Assembly (NCBI GenBank): GCA_943138885.2
Contig: OW964555.2
Span: forward strand, 43,896,459 to 43,960,458
Source of the DNA: Tholera decimalis
Taxonomy: Eukaryota; Arthropoda; Insecta; Lepidoptera; Noctuidae
Length of the DNA stretch: 64,000 nt
Direction of reading: 5' to 3'
Part shown: positions 54,715 to 64,000 of the stretch, piece after piece
How positions within the stretch are numbered: position 1 is the first letter of the stretch
Layout: the number at the start of each line of letters is the position of its first letter
Notes under the pieces: generated by a model
What the model saw: only the letters and a program-made list of their open reading frames with translations
What the model was told of the DNA's origin: nothing
The model's database searches: none
Program-made: the position numbers and the translations under genes

Positions 54715-55105
54715 TTTAAAGGGTATATACATACATACCAAATGCATGGCTTCTTTGGATGATAACAAACGATATAGCAAAGGGTTTTGTAATCCTAAGT
54801 CTACGTGTGTAGAACTTATTACAAATTCCAATACACTGATACCAGAGACCGAATTTTACAAATTAAGAAGAACGAAAAGAATTATCGTGTTATTGGCATG
54901 TGACGTGGAAAGTTATTGACCCTCGTAGTGCTGTGACACGTTTGTTATGATTGGTATTCAAGAAATATATGAAACCAATAATTTGGTATCAATTGTTTGA
55001 GTCAGTTATTTTGAGCTGAAACTATGCATAGAGACTCCATACCAGATGTAGTCTTCAGCCCCTTTGGATAGATATGGGGTTTCCGTTACACGTTGTATAA
55101 GTAAG
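54715..55105. repeat. Unclassified repeat, inverted partner of 20310-20740
   Basis: Shares GTGTAATTTAAAGGGTATAT at one end and GGGGTTTCCGTTACACGTTG at the other with the 20310 copy in reverse. The open frame at 54629-54919 overlapping it shows no domain. Confidence 0.6.
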
Positions 55106-55114
55106 AAGTAATTA

Positions 55115-55310
55115 AGATTAGCAATAGCCTATTAGCTAAGGTGTTGGACTTATGATCGAGAGGTCGCAGGTTCGAGCTCCACCCGTTACACTTTTGCCAG
55201 AAACCCTCTCCTGTCACTAGAACTTAGCATAGTTGTAGGGTTAACAAGATGCTAGTAATGTGAATTCTACCCAAACAGCTAGTTCTCTTTAAAAAAAAAA
55301 AAAAAACCAC
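55115..55310 (+). repeat. tRNA-derived SINE, second copy
   Basis: A box (ATAGCCTATTAGCTAAGGTG), B box (AGGTCGCAGGTTCGAGCTCC), body with ATGTGAATTCTACCCAAAC and a poly(A) tail (55291-55305). Confidence 0.65.
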
Positions 55311-55434
55311 TGTTGACAGACCGGTCATCGTCATGTTGAAGCGTCAACGTTGGTGATTGGTGGTAGAGGCTCTTCTTACAGCCTGGCGCAGTTAGATATA
55401 CAGTACCCGATTATTACATCATTCACGATAATGC

Positions 55435-55805
55435 GACCTTGTTTGGATGAGTCTATCGGTTTTCTATCGGTTACATTTCGGGGAGTGTGCGATGGAATTA
55501 CACAATCTAATTCCGCCAAGCCCGTTCCATCATCGGACTCCAAGATAAACGGCGATGCGCCATCGTTACGTGGTGGACATCCCACCAATACGCACAAAAC
55601 GTTTTGGGAATACTTTCATTGTGCACACGGCTAAGGAGTGGAATTCCCTGCCGGAGTCTGTGTTTCCTGATCGCTATAACCTGGGAGTCTTTAAGTCAAG
55701 AATGAATAGGTTACTTCTAGGCAAGCGTGCTCCATCTTCGACCACATAATCACTTACCATCAGGTGAGATGGTGGTCAAACGCGAGCCTATTATCACTAA
55801 AAAGA
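55435..55805 (+). pseudogene. LINE ORF2 C-terminus and 3' end
   Basis: Starts near LDESIGFLSVTFRGVCDG; a shift, then MRHRYVVDIPPIRTKRFGNT, FIVHTAKEWNSLPESVFPDR and YNLGVFKSRMNRLLLGKRAP, the 3' UTR TCACTTACCATCAGGTGAGA and an A-rich tail at 55800. Same family as 53738 and 57830. Confidence 0.7.
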
Positions 55806-55809
55806 AAAA

Positions 55810-56910
55810 AAAGAAAATGAGAACATGCTGTGGCCACCTTCAGGCTGCATCATCAGACCAGCTCCATAGTACCTGAAAATCTTATGCACCTAACCAAAGT
55901 TATATTAGCAAGCCAAGTCTAAAATTAATTGTAAGTCCGGAAGTGGTTGAAACATTAAAAAAAATTACAAACGGTTTTATTGTCAAAGAACAAAATAATG
56001 TTTCAGTAGATGTACTTAAAGCTTAAAATTATAGGTAGGTACCAAGTTTTAGAAATCACGCCACTCTCCGCATCAAACGTAAGTATATAATTGAAATAAA
56101 TTCCTGGGGCGCGTTGAATTTTTATTTTCTACAGTCTATATTATGTATTAGTGTATGGGCTGTGGTCTTTACATTTAATGTTGAATTCGAATAAAATATA
56201 TGTTAAGAGATAACCGCTCATATGTTTTGGATGCATTGCCCCAAATGTAATAAATTATTACTTACTTACCACGGTACCGACACAATGCGAAACACTTACG
56301 AACGAAATAACTAAATTTAGAGCACTAAACTAAGAACTAAATAAATACTATTTTTGTCGTTCGTCGTTTAAAATAAACCTCAACTCTTTTATTCCTTTCT
56401 CACACCAACGATATGCAAGAAAATAAAAATGCATTTCACCGCCCACGGCCATTTTTAATAGCAGTCGAGATTGCGTTTTCTTATCAACAGGCTGAGCACA
56501 TCACGGGGTTCTATTCTCAGCTGAAAGCACTCAAGGGTACAGGTGCATTCACTGCAAGCAATACACTTTCCAAGAATACCTTTAAAGGTAACAGAAAAAA
56601 GTACGGGCTGTTTTTGTGAAAGGAAAATGAGTAGGATGATTTATTGTATATCGTCTGTAATATTACCATCGTACATTATTATACAGAACTGAGATAGAGA
56701 CTGCTTTGTTGGTTAAGTGGCCGCAAGCTCGACTGCCGATCGTGTGGTCTAGTCTACAAAAAGTGCTGTTGGGTTTTTGACGTGACAACGTCTTATAATT
56801 CGATGAAGCTCGCTGCACGCACGAAAATACATGACTCATGCGGCGTTACCTCGCTCTGAGGCGTTCCATCGCTCTTAGGCGTTCCAAAGCAAATCAAATT
56901 GGATCTACAA
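55810..56910. other. No gene recognised
   Basis: Mixed composition. The frame at 56413-56619 has no domain I recognise. Confidence 0.35.
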
Positions 56911-56917
56911 GTTGACA

Positions 56918-57075
56918 TTTATGTATGACTCAACGAGTCAAGTACTAGGCTATCATAAAACGGTAAGAACTGACGTCACTGTGTGGGAATTCTTTGACAT
57001 TTATGTATGACTGTGTGTGAGTCAAGTACTAGGCTATCATAAAACGCTAAGAGATGACGTCACTGTGTAGGGATT
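56918..57075 (+). repeat. ~77-bp tandem duplication
   Basis: GACATTTATGTATGACT ... GTCAAGTACTAGGCTATCAT AAAACG ... GACGTCACTGTGT occurs twice in tandem (about 56918-56996 and 56997-57075), with small differences. Confidence 0.75.
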
Positions 57076-57284
57076 CTTCCATTGTCATGAGAAGTGCAGT
57101 AATAGTGATGTAAACTTAAAATTTTCTTTTAAAAAATGCAACCATTCCATCAGTATTTTCTTATGACGTTGTCACGTTCAACTATCGTCAGTAAACCGAC
57201 TTTACAGACAACCGATTTTTCTATTGGAAATTTCTCAGTAGTACCCCGGAGTTTGGAATTTGGCGGTGTGATACTCCCATACCT

Positions 57285-57385
57285 CGGTCGTTGCCGTTGG
57301 CTGTCAGTTTAATATCTTTGACAGTCGTTATGTGAAGTCAGAAGCCAGAAATGTGAGTTGGTCTAGCCAAGGTATACCGTGTTAA
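57285..57385 (+). repeat. Fragment sharing the tail of the 5S-like SINE
   Basis: CTGTCAGTTTAATATCTTTG ACAGTCGTTATGTGAAGTCA GAAGCC matches the tail at 45125-45175; a further diverged copy is at 51195-51270. Confidence 0.4.
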
Positions 57386-57389
57386 GTAC

Positions 57390-57825
57390 CGGTAAGAGAC
57401 CAAAAAATCCAAAGAAATGCGACATCTACCCACGCCCACATGGTGGAACCTCTTCCACTCCCTCTCTCGTAGTGGATGCTTGAGTCACAGCAGTTGGAAC
57501 ATTCTGGGCTCAGAAACCCCGAAGCTCAGCAGACGTGCTTATACTCACAGACCCAACAAAGCAATTGTATTCCCACTGAATACTGAACGTAGACAATATT
57601 TCATTATCTTGTTGAATTTAGTGCATACTAATGTAACGAAATTGTCTCGCGTTCATTTAGAGTTTCAATTTCGGTAACCATGAATGCAAGCTGGCAGGTT
57701 TAGCGTTATTACAATGCCTAGTAACAATTTGCGTAGGGATGTAGTATATTTCGCAACAGATTTATGTGTACACAAGCTGTGCCGGCGACTTTGTTCGCAT
57801 GGTAATAGTGGAGGTGTCTCAGCAG
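57390..57825. other. No gene recognised
   Basis: A frame at 57417-57677 is open but low in support and shows no domain. Confidence 0.3.
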
Positions 57826-57829
57826 TTGA

Positions 57830-58605
57830 AACGTTATAGATCGATTATGTTAATAAAATACCAGGTTGATGGACTTGAGTCTATTCAAAAACGGGCCAAA
57901 AAGCTCATTGGCAACGAGGGACTGATCGACTCAAAGCTTCAGAGCCTTAAACATTAAGGGCGTGATGAAAGTCTATCGGTTTTCTATCAGTTAATTTTCG
58001 GGGAGTGTGAGATGGAATTGCATAGTCTAATTCCACTAAGCCCGTTCCTTCATCAGACTACAGACAAACGGCGATGCGTCATCGTTACATGGTGAACCTC
58101 CCACACATACACACAAAACGTTTTAGGAGTGGAATTCCATGCTGGAGTCAGAATTTCCTGATAGCTATAACCTTTTCTTTTTCCCGCGTTGGAAAATCAT
58201 CGAATGACTTCTCCCGCTCTGGGTTTAGCGGAAGGGTGTGTCAGACTTCTAATGACTAAAAACCCACCCTGTTTCTTCAGCTGCCCTAAACTTCCGGGGT
58301 CGCGGTATCTTGTTAGAACCTTCCCGCAAACCCCGGTCACTGGTGTTGACAGTTCTTGAGGCGGGCGTGGAACATGACGCGCCGTCGATACGGGCCTGGT
58401 CCTTACTGGACGGTGAGCCAGCCCTGCTCGTCGTCCGCAAGCCCGCACCTACGGTGGCTGGAGATCGTGATAGCTATAACCTGGAGTATTTATGTCAAGA
58501 GTGAGAAGATTGGTTTTAGGTAAGCGTGCTTCATATTCAACCACATCATCGCTTGCCATCAGGTGAGATATTGATCAAACGTGAGCTTATAATCAATAAA
58601 AAAAA
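57830..58605 (+). pseudogene. LINE ORF2 C-terminus and 3' end, interrupted by an insertion
   Basis: LESIQKRAKKLIGNEGLIDS (57870), a stop, YGEL-like block, MRHRYMVNLPHIHTKRF (58074), a short deletion, then a 295-bp insertion at 58174-58468, and continuation with a tail CGCTTGCCATCAGGTGAGAT and A-run at 58598. Same family as 55435. Confidence 0.65.
58174..58468 (-). mobile_element. Retroposed insert with 14-bp target duplication
   Basis: Flanked by GATAGCTATAACCT at 58160-58173 and 58469-58482. On the minus strand it ends in an A-rich tail (GGGAAAAAGAAAA), as expected from target-primed reverse transcription. G+C-rich body; near the tail is GAAGTCTGACACACCC...GGGAGAAGTCATTCGATGAT, a common lepidopteran SINE/LINE 3' motif. 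The host LINE at 55667 shows the uninterrupted target. Confidence 0.8.
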
Positions 58606-58940
58606 TGTTATCAGCTTACTCTGACTTTCCACGGTGTACTGCATTACTAGAAATGCTGCATCGAGCTTATTCGTACGTGTCACGACTTCACACCTCCAAT
58701 CGCTTCTCGTTTTTCATATCACGACGTCTCAAGCCCAAGATTTCGTGCGCCGAAGAAAACTACTCTTAGAATTTCAAGCACTCTGCACAAATGAAGTCGG
58801 CAATCGATTTTACACGAAGGAATCCGATTCGGAGAGTTAATGGTATGCGGGAGCAGGTGATTCGAATAATTAATCGATACCTTTCTCGTTGGAATAGATT
58901 GCATTGCGCTATCGAGTGGGTTATTTAGAATTGTTTTGTT
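58606..58940. other. No gene recognised
   Basis: Mixed composition; the open frame at 58634-58840 has no domain. Confidence 0.35.
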
Positions 58941-58949
58941 TTTATATAA

Positions 58950-59060
58950 AACTAGCAGCTTCCCGCGGCTTCGTTCGCGTGCGAATTACGCTCATGCAGC
59001 CGTGGATATTTTGATTCAAAAACCTTCTCGCGCCTACATTTTGATCACAATCTGAAAGAA
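58950..59060 (-). repeat. Short repeat fragment
   Basis: AAAACTAGCAGCTTCCCGCG GCTTCGTTCGCG, the 3' end of an RTE/SINE-like repeat read on the minus strand. Confidence 0.45.
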
Positions 59061-59239
59061 AAAATAAAGAAGTATGTAAAAAATGTTTATCGACACATGC
59101 CACAAGTACACACTATAACAGAACATATAACAACATATTATTACAACATGAAAAAGAACATGACAAAATAAAACTCAATGCTAGCTGCGCCAAATACGCC
59201 TAGTTTAGGAAAATCTGATCTAAGGTTTAAGAACGCATA

Positions 59240-59955
59240 CAGGATAAGATAAGATAAGATAAGATAAGATCATTTTATTTGTCGAAACATGAGTATACAT
59301 ACAAAAGAAAAGCATGCAAGTTGTTAACAAATATTTTACACAGGTCGTCATGTTTGCCATATTTATACAATGGCATACAAATATTTAAGGTGAGTATATT
59401 TTAATTATAATTATTCATAATTTTGTATTAAATTACACAGCTAATAAAGTCATTTAAATAATTAATAAAAACAATTCAATGTTGTATAATTCAATAATTA
59501 AAACATCTCAGTCACAGTTTACTTGTATAACATAGTCAAAACAAGTAAGTAAAGTTATTACAGTCATTTAAAGTAGTTAATTAAAAGATAAAAGTAATTA
59601 TAGTCATTTAAAGTAGTCAATTAATTGGTAAAAGTTATAATAGTCATAAATTAAAATTCTTTTCACATAAAAAAATATTAATTGTGTAGTAAGCTCTTTC
59701 GGCTAAGAATTTTTTAACTTTCAATTTAAACTGTACATCACTTAAAAGCTTCCAACTTTTTGGCAATTTATTATAAATAATTGGAGCCATGCAAAAGACA
59801 CTCTTGCGCATAAGAGCAGTTCTAGCTTGTTGTAAGCAAATCTGAGTGTTGTCACGTCTATTGCGTGGAAATACATCAGCCATGCTCGGAAACAGATTAG
59901 GGTTGGACCTCACAAACATTGCATTTTCTATTATGTATAACAGGAAAAACATTTT
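59240..59955 (-). pseudogene. LINE ORF2 C-terminus with (TCTTA)n tail
   Basis: Minus strand: frame 59988-59644 has MADVFPRNRRDNTQICLQQA, RTALMRKSVFCMAPIIYNKL and PKSWKLLSDVQFKLKVKKFL, the end of a CR1/Jockey-type ORF2 (different family from the WNSLP group). The 3' UTR ends at 59240-59270 in AAGATAAGATAAGATAAGAT (plus strand), a microsatellite tail. Confidence 0.6.
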
Positions 59956-60357
59956 TAGGGTTCCGTAGCCGAATGGCAAAAATGGCATAAAACTTGGCAG
60001 GTATTATATATTCTGTGAACAGCGTTACGATTTTATAGAAAAATAAAAACTAAATAAAATGAAGGGGGCTCCCCATACATGGAACTGAAAATATTTTTTT
60101 TTCATCAAACCTATACGTTTTTGGTATCTATACACAGTTCTTTAAAAATGACATTGAGGTTTCTAAAACCAATTCTTTTTCTTCAAGTCAATTTTTTAAA
60201 AGATAAAAGTGGTAAAATCTGCCCCACCCTGTAACTTTCATAATAATACAGTTAAAAATCTTAAAAAAATATATGCTGTAGATCTTAATAAAAACTTCAA
60301 ACGAAAAGTGGTTTAAATGAGATCAGGTCAGCAGTTTTTGAGTTGTAGCAAATGCAT
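59953..60357 (+). repeat. 'GGTTCCGTAGCC' repeat, 5' part, cut by Copia
   Basis: AGGGTTCCGTAGCCGAATGG to CAGCAGTTTTTGAGTTGTAG; parallels 20886-21400 and stops where the Copia LTR begins. Confidence 0.65.
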
Positions 60358-60573
60358 TGTAGAATATTGAATAAAAGTGTTTCTTTGTTTAAACCTTTTA
60401 ATTTGCACACTTGCTCAGTCACCATTACAAGTACAAGAGTACATAACATAGACAAATTCTTTTACAGACGTGAGACACATAGACTCTAAACAAAAAAGTT
60501 CTAGAAATTACTTGAATGGCAGTGTTGCCAATACAAACTTACTAATGTATAAGATATTACATTGTTTCCAACA
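60358..60573 (-). repeat. Copia 3' LTR (216 bp)
   Basis: On the minus strand it begins TGTTGGAAACAATGTAATAT directly after a purine-rich tract (TTGAGGAGGAG, 60574-60584) and ends ATATTCTACA, giving TG...CA ends. The flank TGCAT (60353-60357) would be the target duplication; the other LTR is outside the window. Confidence 0.7.
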
Positions 60574-60630
60574 CTCCTCCTCAATGTAATATATTATTAC
60601 TCTTAAATTATACCAAAACAATTTTAGTTT

Positions 60631-61252
60631 TTAACATAAACCACACTTTTTAATACATTTTAATAATAAATCCTTATTTAATGGCTTTGTAAACATATCT
60701 GCTATTTGTTCTTCAGTCTTTAAATAAATTAATTGCATTTTGCCTTTATTAATCAATTCCTTAATAAAATGATATCTTATGTCAACATGTTTTAGACGTT
60801 TTATGTTTTCAGTATTTGCAACTACTATAGCAGACTGGTTGTCACAGAACATTGTAACTGGACAGACATTATTTATATTAAATTCTTTTAACAGTTTAAC
60901 AAGCCAACATGCTTCACTCGCTGCCATACTGAGTGCAATATATTCAGATTCAGTTGATGACAAACTTACAGAGCATTGTTTCTTGGAACACCAGGATATT
61001 AAACAGTTTGCAAATTTAAAACAATATCCTGTAGTAGACCTCCTATCCTTAAGATCCCCAATCAGCATCACAATAGCCAATCAACATTTCACTGTTAGAT
61101 TTAAAAACTAATTTATACTCAATAGTACACTTCACATATCTTAACATTCTTTTAAGAGCAGTTAGGAGCACATTGTTTGCATGGTTCTGATATATACTTA
61201 ATATAGAAATAGCTATACATAGATCTGGTCTTGTATCTGAAACTGCATACAT
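60631..61252 (-). pseudogene. Copia RNase H domain
   Basis: 61252-61049 reads MYAVSDTRPDLCIAISILSI and YCDADWGS. After a shift at about 61060, 61080-60631 reads DRRSTTGYCFKFANCLISWC, SSTESEYIALSMAASEACWL, CDNQSAIVVA and KHVDIRYHFIKEL, ending KKCGLC. The D (CDADW), E (STESEY) and D (CDNQSA) catalytic set is present, so only the frameshift is lethal. Role: removal of RNA template during reverse transcription. Confidence 0.8.
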
Positions 61253-62690
61253 TAGGCAATTTGTCTACAAGTATTTTCAGTATTATACTATACTCATTCT
61301 TACACTCAAATATTTTAGTATTGAAGTTTTGGTCCATAGGGGTTGATACTGGTTTACAGTTTTCCATTTGAAATCTTTTCAAAACTTTTTCCAGGTAAGG
61401 ATTTTGATTTAATTCTGTTACCCCACTATTTAAATCTTGTTTTATATTAATTCCTAAAAAATTAGTTACAAGGCCTAAATCCTTCATTTTGAACTCTATA
61501 TTAAAAACTGACCTAAGGTCACATATTTCTTTTTCATTTGAACCAAAAATAAGCAAATCATCGACATACAATAGAACATAAAGCTTATTACTATTGCAAC
61601 ATCTATAATACAAACATGGATCATTTTGTGATCTAACAAAACTTTGCTTAATCATTACCGTGTTGAACTTATCATTCCAATACTTAGGAGACTTTTTAAG
61701 ACCATACAGTGATTTATTAAGCTTTACAATTCTTTTATCCCCACTATAAGCCCCTTCTGGTAGTTCCAAAAACACATTTTCATTAATATCCCTATATAGA
61801 AAAGCTCCTACAACATCCATTTGATAAATTGGTAACCTTAACATTGTAGCTATTGAAACAAACAATCTAAATGTTGTCAACTTTGCAACTGGTGCATAAA
61901 TTTCATATGTATCTGACATATAATTTTGTTCAAAACCTCTAGCAACCTGCCTCGCTTTATATTGTACTGAATTATGAGATTTTTTTATTTTGAAAACCCA
62001 TTTTCTACTTACAGTTTTCTCATTCTCTGACAAGTCACAGACATTCCATGTATTGTTTACTTGTAAAGTTTGAAGTTCTCTTTCCACTGCTTTCTTCCAT
62101 TCACATGCATCCTTACTCTGCATGGCTTCATGGTAAGTTTTTGGTTCATTGTCCTCTGTATAGACAAAATTACATTTGTAAAACGATGTTTGTTTTATTA
62201 TACGAGTATTTCTTTCACCAGGTGTTGGTATGTTCCCGTCATACTCATCGCTTGAAGTCTCATCACTCGTACAGAGCACATATGTAGGATCATCATCATT
62301 TTCAGTTGCAGATTTGTTCAAGTCTCCACGGTTTAAACTTTCCGCACATTCACTGGGTTGTTGTTGATCATCATATTGTGTTATTAAATGGTCTTCTACC
62401 TCCTCTATTCCCCTTTCATCTGTACTGCTCAGTTGCTCATCAATGCCTATCTTAATTACCTCTTTATTATCCTCATATCTTGATTCTTCCACAAATACAA
62501 CATCCCTCTTTATTTCAATATTATTTCTCTCCGGAAAATATATTCTAAAACCTTTACAGTTTTCTCCATAGCCCACCATGATTCTTTTTTGACTTTTTGA
62601 GTCCCACTTTCTTCTCTTTCCTTTTGGTACATGTACAAACACTGGCGTGCCAAAGATCTGTAAAGTGTTTATGTCAAAACTCTTGTCCAA
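61152..62690 (-). pseudogene. Copia reverse transcriptase
   Basis: 512 codons open. It starts in integrase C-terminus (INTLQIFGTPVFVHVPKGKR), passes an acidic linker (62480-62200), then RT: NNTWNVCDLSENEK, KWVFKIKKSHN, YKARQVARGFEQ, APVAKLTTFRLFVSIA, YQMDVVGAFLYRDI (first Asp), SLYGLKKSPKYWNDKF, and LYVLLYVDDLLIFGSN (YVDD active site). It ends out of frame after FRYKTRSMYSYFY where RNase H should continue. The active-site residues are kept. Confidence 0.85.
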
Positions 62691-63610
62691 ATCTCATATG
62701 GAGTTTTATCTTTCTCTTTACTTTTGCCAGTCCTATTCAAGACGTAAGCAGCAGTATTAACAGCCTCTGCCCAAAGCTTCTTAGGAAGGGACTTGGCACA
62801 CAACATTGTTCGAGCAGCTTCAATTAAAGTTCGGTTTTCGCGTTCTGCCTTCTCATTTTGCTCAGGAGTGTAAGTCACAGTAGTTTGATGAATAATACCT
62901 CGCTTTAAAAATATCTCTTTCATTTCATTATTCAGAAACTCCAGCCCATTATCACTCCTAAAGGTTTGTACTTTACATCCAGTTACATTCTCCGCCTTGT
63001 TAATGAAATCATGAATACAGTTCTTCACTTCATCTTTATTCTTTACAAAGTATACTGATCTATAGTTTGAGTGGTCATCTTTTAGTATCACAAAATATCT
63101 TGAACCTCCAACTGACAACTCCTCCATAGGCCCACATGTATCTGCGACAACTAACTCACATGGTCTGCTTGTCTTATTTTCACTATTCTCAAAAGCCAAT
63201 CGATGAATTTTACCTTTTAGACAGCCCTCACATTTCACATCGCAATTGTTTTTGATTCCAATGTTGTTGTTTTTCAGAACTGCTTTCACATATTGAATGT
63301 TTTGATGCACTAGTCTCTGGTGCCACTTACTTAAGTCCAAATTTGAGCGTGTTACATTTACTAAGTGGCATTTATATCGAACATTCATGTAATACATATT
63401 TCCTTTTCGATTTGCAACTGCACACAATTTACTTTGTAGTTTGTTGTAGATTTTACATTCATCTTCATCTGTCACCATGACATAACCTCGATCTGTCACA
63501 CAGTTTACTGCGAACAAGTTTGTTTTATTTCTGGGACATATAGAACATTGTCCATGATAGTATTTACCCACTTGTGACCATTGTAAACTTGCAATGCCAC
63601 CTGACCGCAT
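62669..63610 (-). pseudogene. Copia integrase
   Basis: Zinc-binding HHCC (WHQRLVHQNIQ ... CEGCLKGKIHRLAF), catalytic Asp in ELVVADTCGPM, Asp in FRSDNGLEFL, Glu in TPEQNEKAERENRTL. Then LPKKLWAEAVNTAAYVLNRT and TPYEIWTRVLT, where it runs off into another frame overlapping the next segment by 22 bases. A second shift near 63535 separates it from the protease. Function: insertion of the cDNA. Confidence 0.85.
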
Positions 63611-63960
63611 CCATTTGCACTAATTGCATCTCCATTACCAATAATGACTGTTTTATGCATTAAGGGTGTATAGGTTGAGAAAATATTACGATCATGACAC
63701 ATATGTTCACTTGCTCCTGTATCTACTAACCACTGCGTTTGTTGAGAATGCTTATTGATAGTCTGTACGATAAATGCATTACTGTCCATTTCTTTGTTCT
63801 TTTTGTATCGGCATTCACTTTTATAATGTCCCAATTTGTTACAATAAAAACACCTCTTATTTGATTTACTCATACTGGCACGATCATTACTTGGTTTGTT
63901 CACACTATGCCGACATTCGTTCTGAAAGTGTCCTAGTTTATTGCACTTAAAACATTTCAC
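63505..63960 (-). pseudogene. Copia gag C-terminus and aspartic protease
   Basis: Two zinc knuckles CFKCNKLGHFQNEC and CFYCNKLGHYKSEC (CCHC) for RNA binding, then the protease active site WLVDTGASEHMC and MDNVLYVPEI. The gag N-terminus lies beyond the window; sequence to 64000 is still open upstream. Confidence 0.85.
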
Positions 63961-64000
63961 ATTTCGCTTATCAACCTTGGCAACAAACGCTGATGTTTAT

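Larger units (their letters stand above)
60358..64000 (-). mobile_element. Ty1/Copia LTR retrotransposon, 5' part outside window
   Basis: Order on the minus strand: gag zinc knuckles, protease, integrase, reverse transcriptase, RNase H, polypurine tract, LTR. The integrase-before-RT order defines Copia. There are at least four frameshifts in pol. It entered a 'GGTTCCGTAGCC' repeat. Confidence 0.88.

Noticed and set aside
58197..58504. Overlapping ORFs in the G+C-rich insert as a gene
   Set aside because: Several frames are open only because of high G+C; the segment has retroposon ends and a target duplication.
1..64000. CRISPR array or bacterial operon
   Set aside because: No regularly spaced short repeats with unique spacers, no Shine-Dalgarno-led gene clusters; introns and eukaryotic transposons throughout.

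Overview
This window looks like lepidopteran (moth or butterfly) nuclear DNA. It is AT-rich, has spliced genes with GT-AG introns, and is packed with repeat families typical of Lepidoptera: RTE-type short repeats with 'CTAATATTATAAA...GAAGTCGCGG' cores, the 'GGTTCCGTAGCC' repeat, tRNA-headed SINEs, piggyBac, PIF/Harbinger, Jockey/CR1-like LINEs and Copia. No prokaryotic organisation is seen. Most of the sequence is mobile DNA, much of it nested; single-copy host genes are few. All identifications come from reading the sequence, without database searches.

Region 1-2.5 kb: a broken R2/NeSL-like non-LTR retrotransposon end, an unrecognised 81-codon ORF, a tRNA-like segment and an interspersed repeat. 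Region 2.5-18.8 kb: a nested block. Two almost identical ~3.16-kb PIF/Harbinger elements (2546-5706 and 15388-18551) lie in opposite orientation, each flanked by a CAG target duplication. They could be mistaken for giant terminal inverted repeats of one element. Between them is a decayed Polinton/Maverick: DNA polymerase B N-terminus, packaging ATPase, integrase chromodomain end, adenain-like protease, minor capsid, major capsid, an unnamed Polinton protein and a BIR-domain (IAP-like) gene. A 2.87-kb piggyBac (9938-12811, TTAA duplication) sits inside the major capsid gene, and the piggyBac is itself broken by a foldback repeat. The second Harbinger entered a 316-bp tandem repeat array that carries a hairpin.

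Region 18.8-34 kb: 3' ends of LINEs, short repeats, a decayed LINE on the minus strand (21.7-26.5 kb), and a small four-exon minus-strand THAP-domain gene (28997-30238) with two lesions. Region 34-39 kb: a plus-strand LINE with both ORFs open (302 and about 977 codons); ORF1 resembles the baculovirus FP protein fold. It may lie in an intron of a weakly supported minus-strand gene (exons at 38995-39279, 33210-33248, 32659-32805). Region 39-51 kb: foldback repeats, MITEs, tRNA- and 5S-like SINE pieces, a pair of adjacent perfect hairpins, and RTE and Jockey/CR1 fragments.

Region 51.4-53.3 kb: the best host gene, a GMC (glucose-methanol-choline) oxidoreductase, related to insect glucose dehydrogenase/ecdysone oxidase. 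It has two clear exons and a polyA signal, but both usual catalytic residues are replaced. Region 53.3-64 kb: LINE 3' ends (one with a 295-bp insertion and a 14-bp target duplication), short repeats, and the 3' LTR plus most of pol of a frameshifted Copia element on the minus strand that runs off the window.
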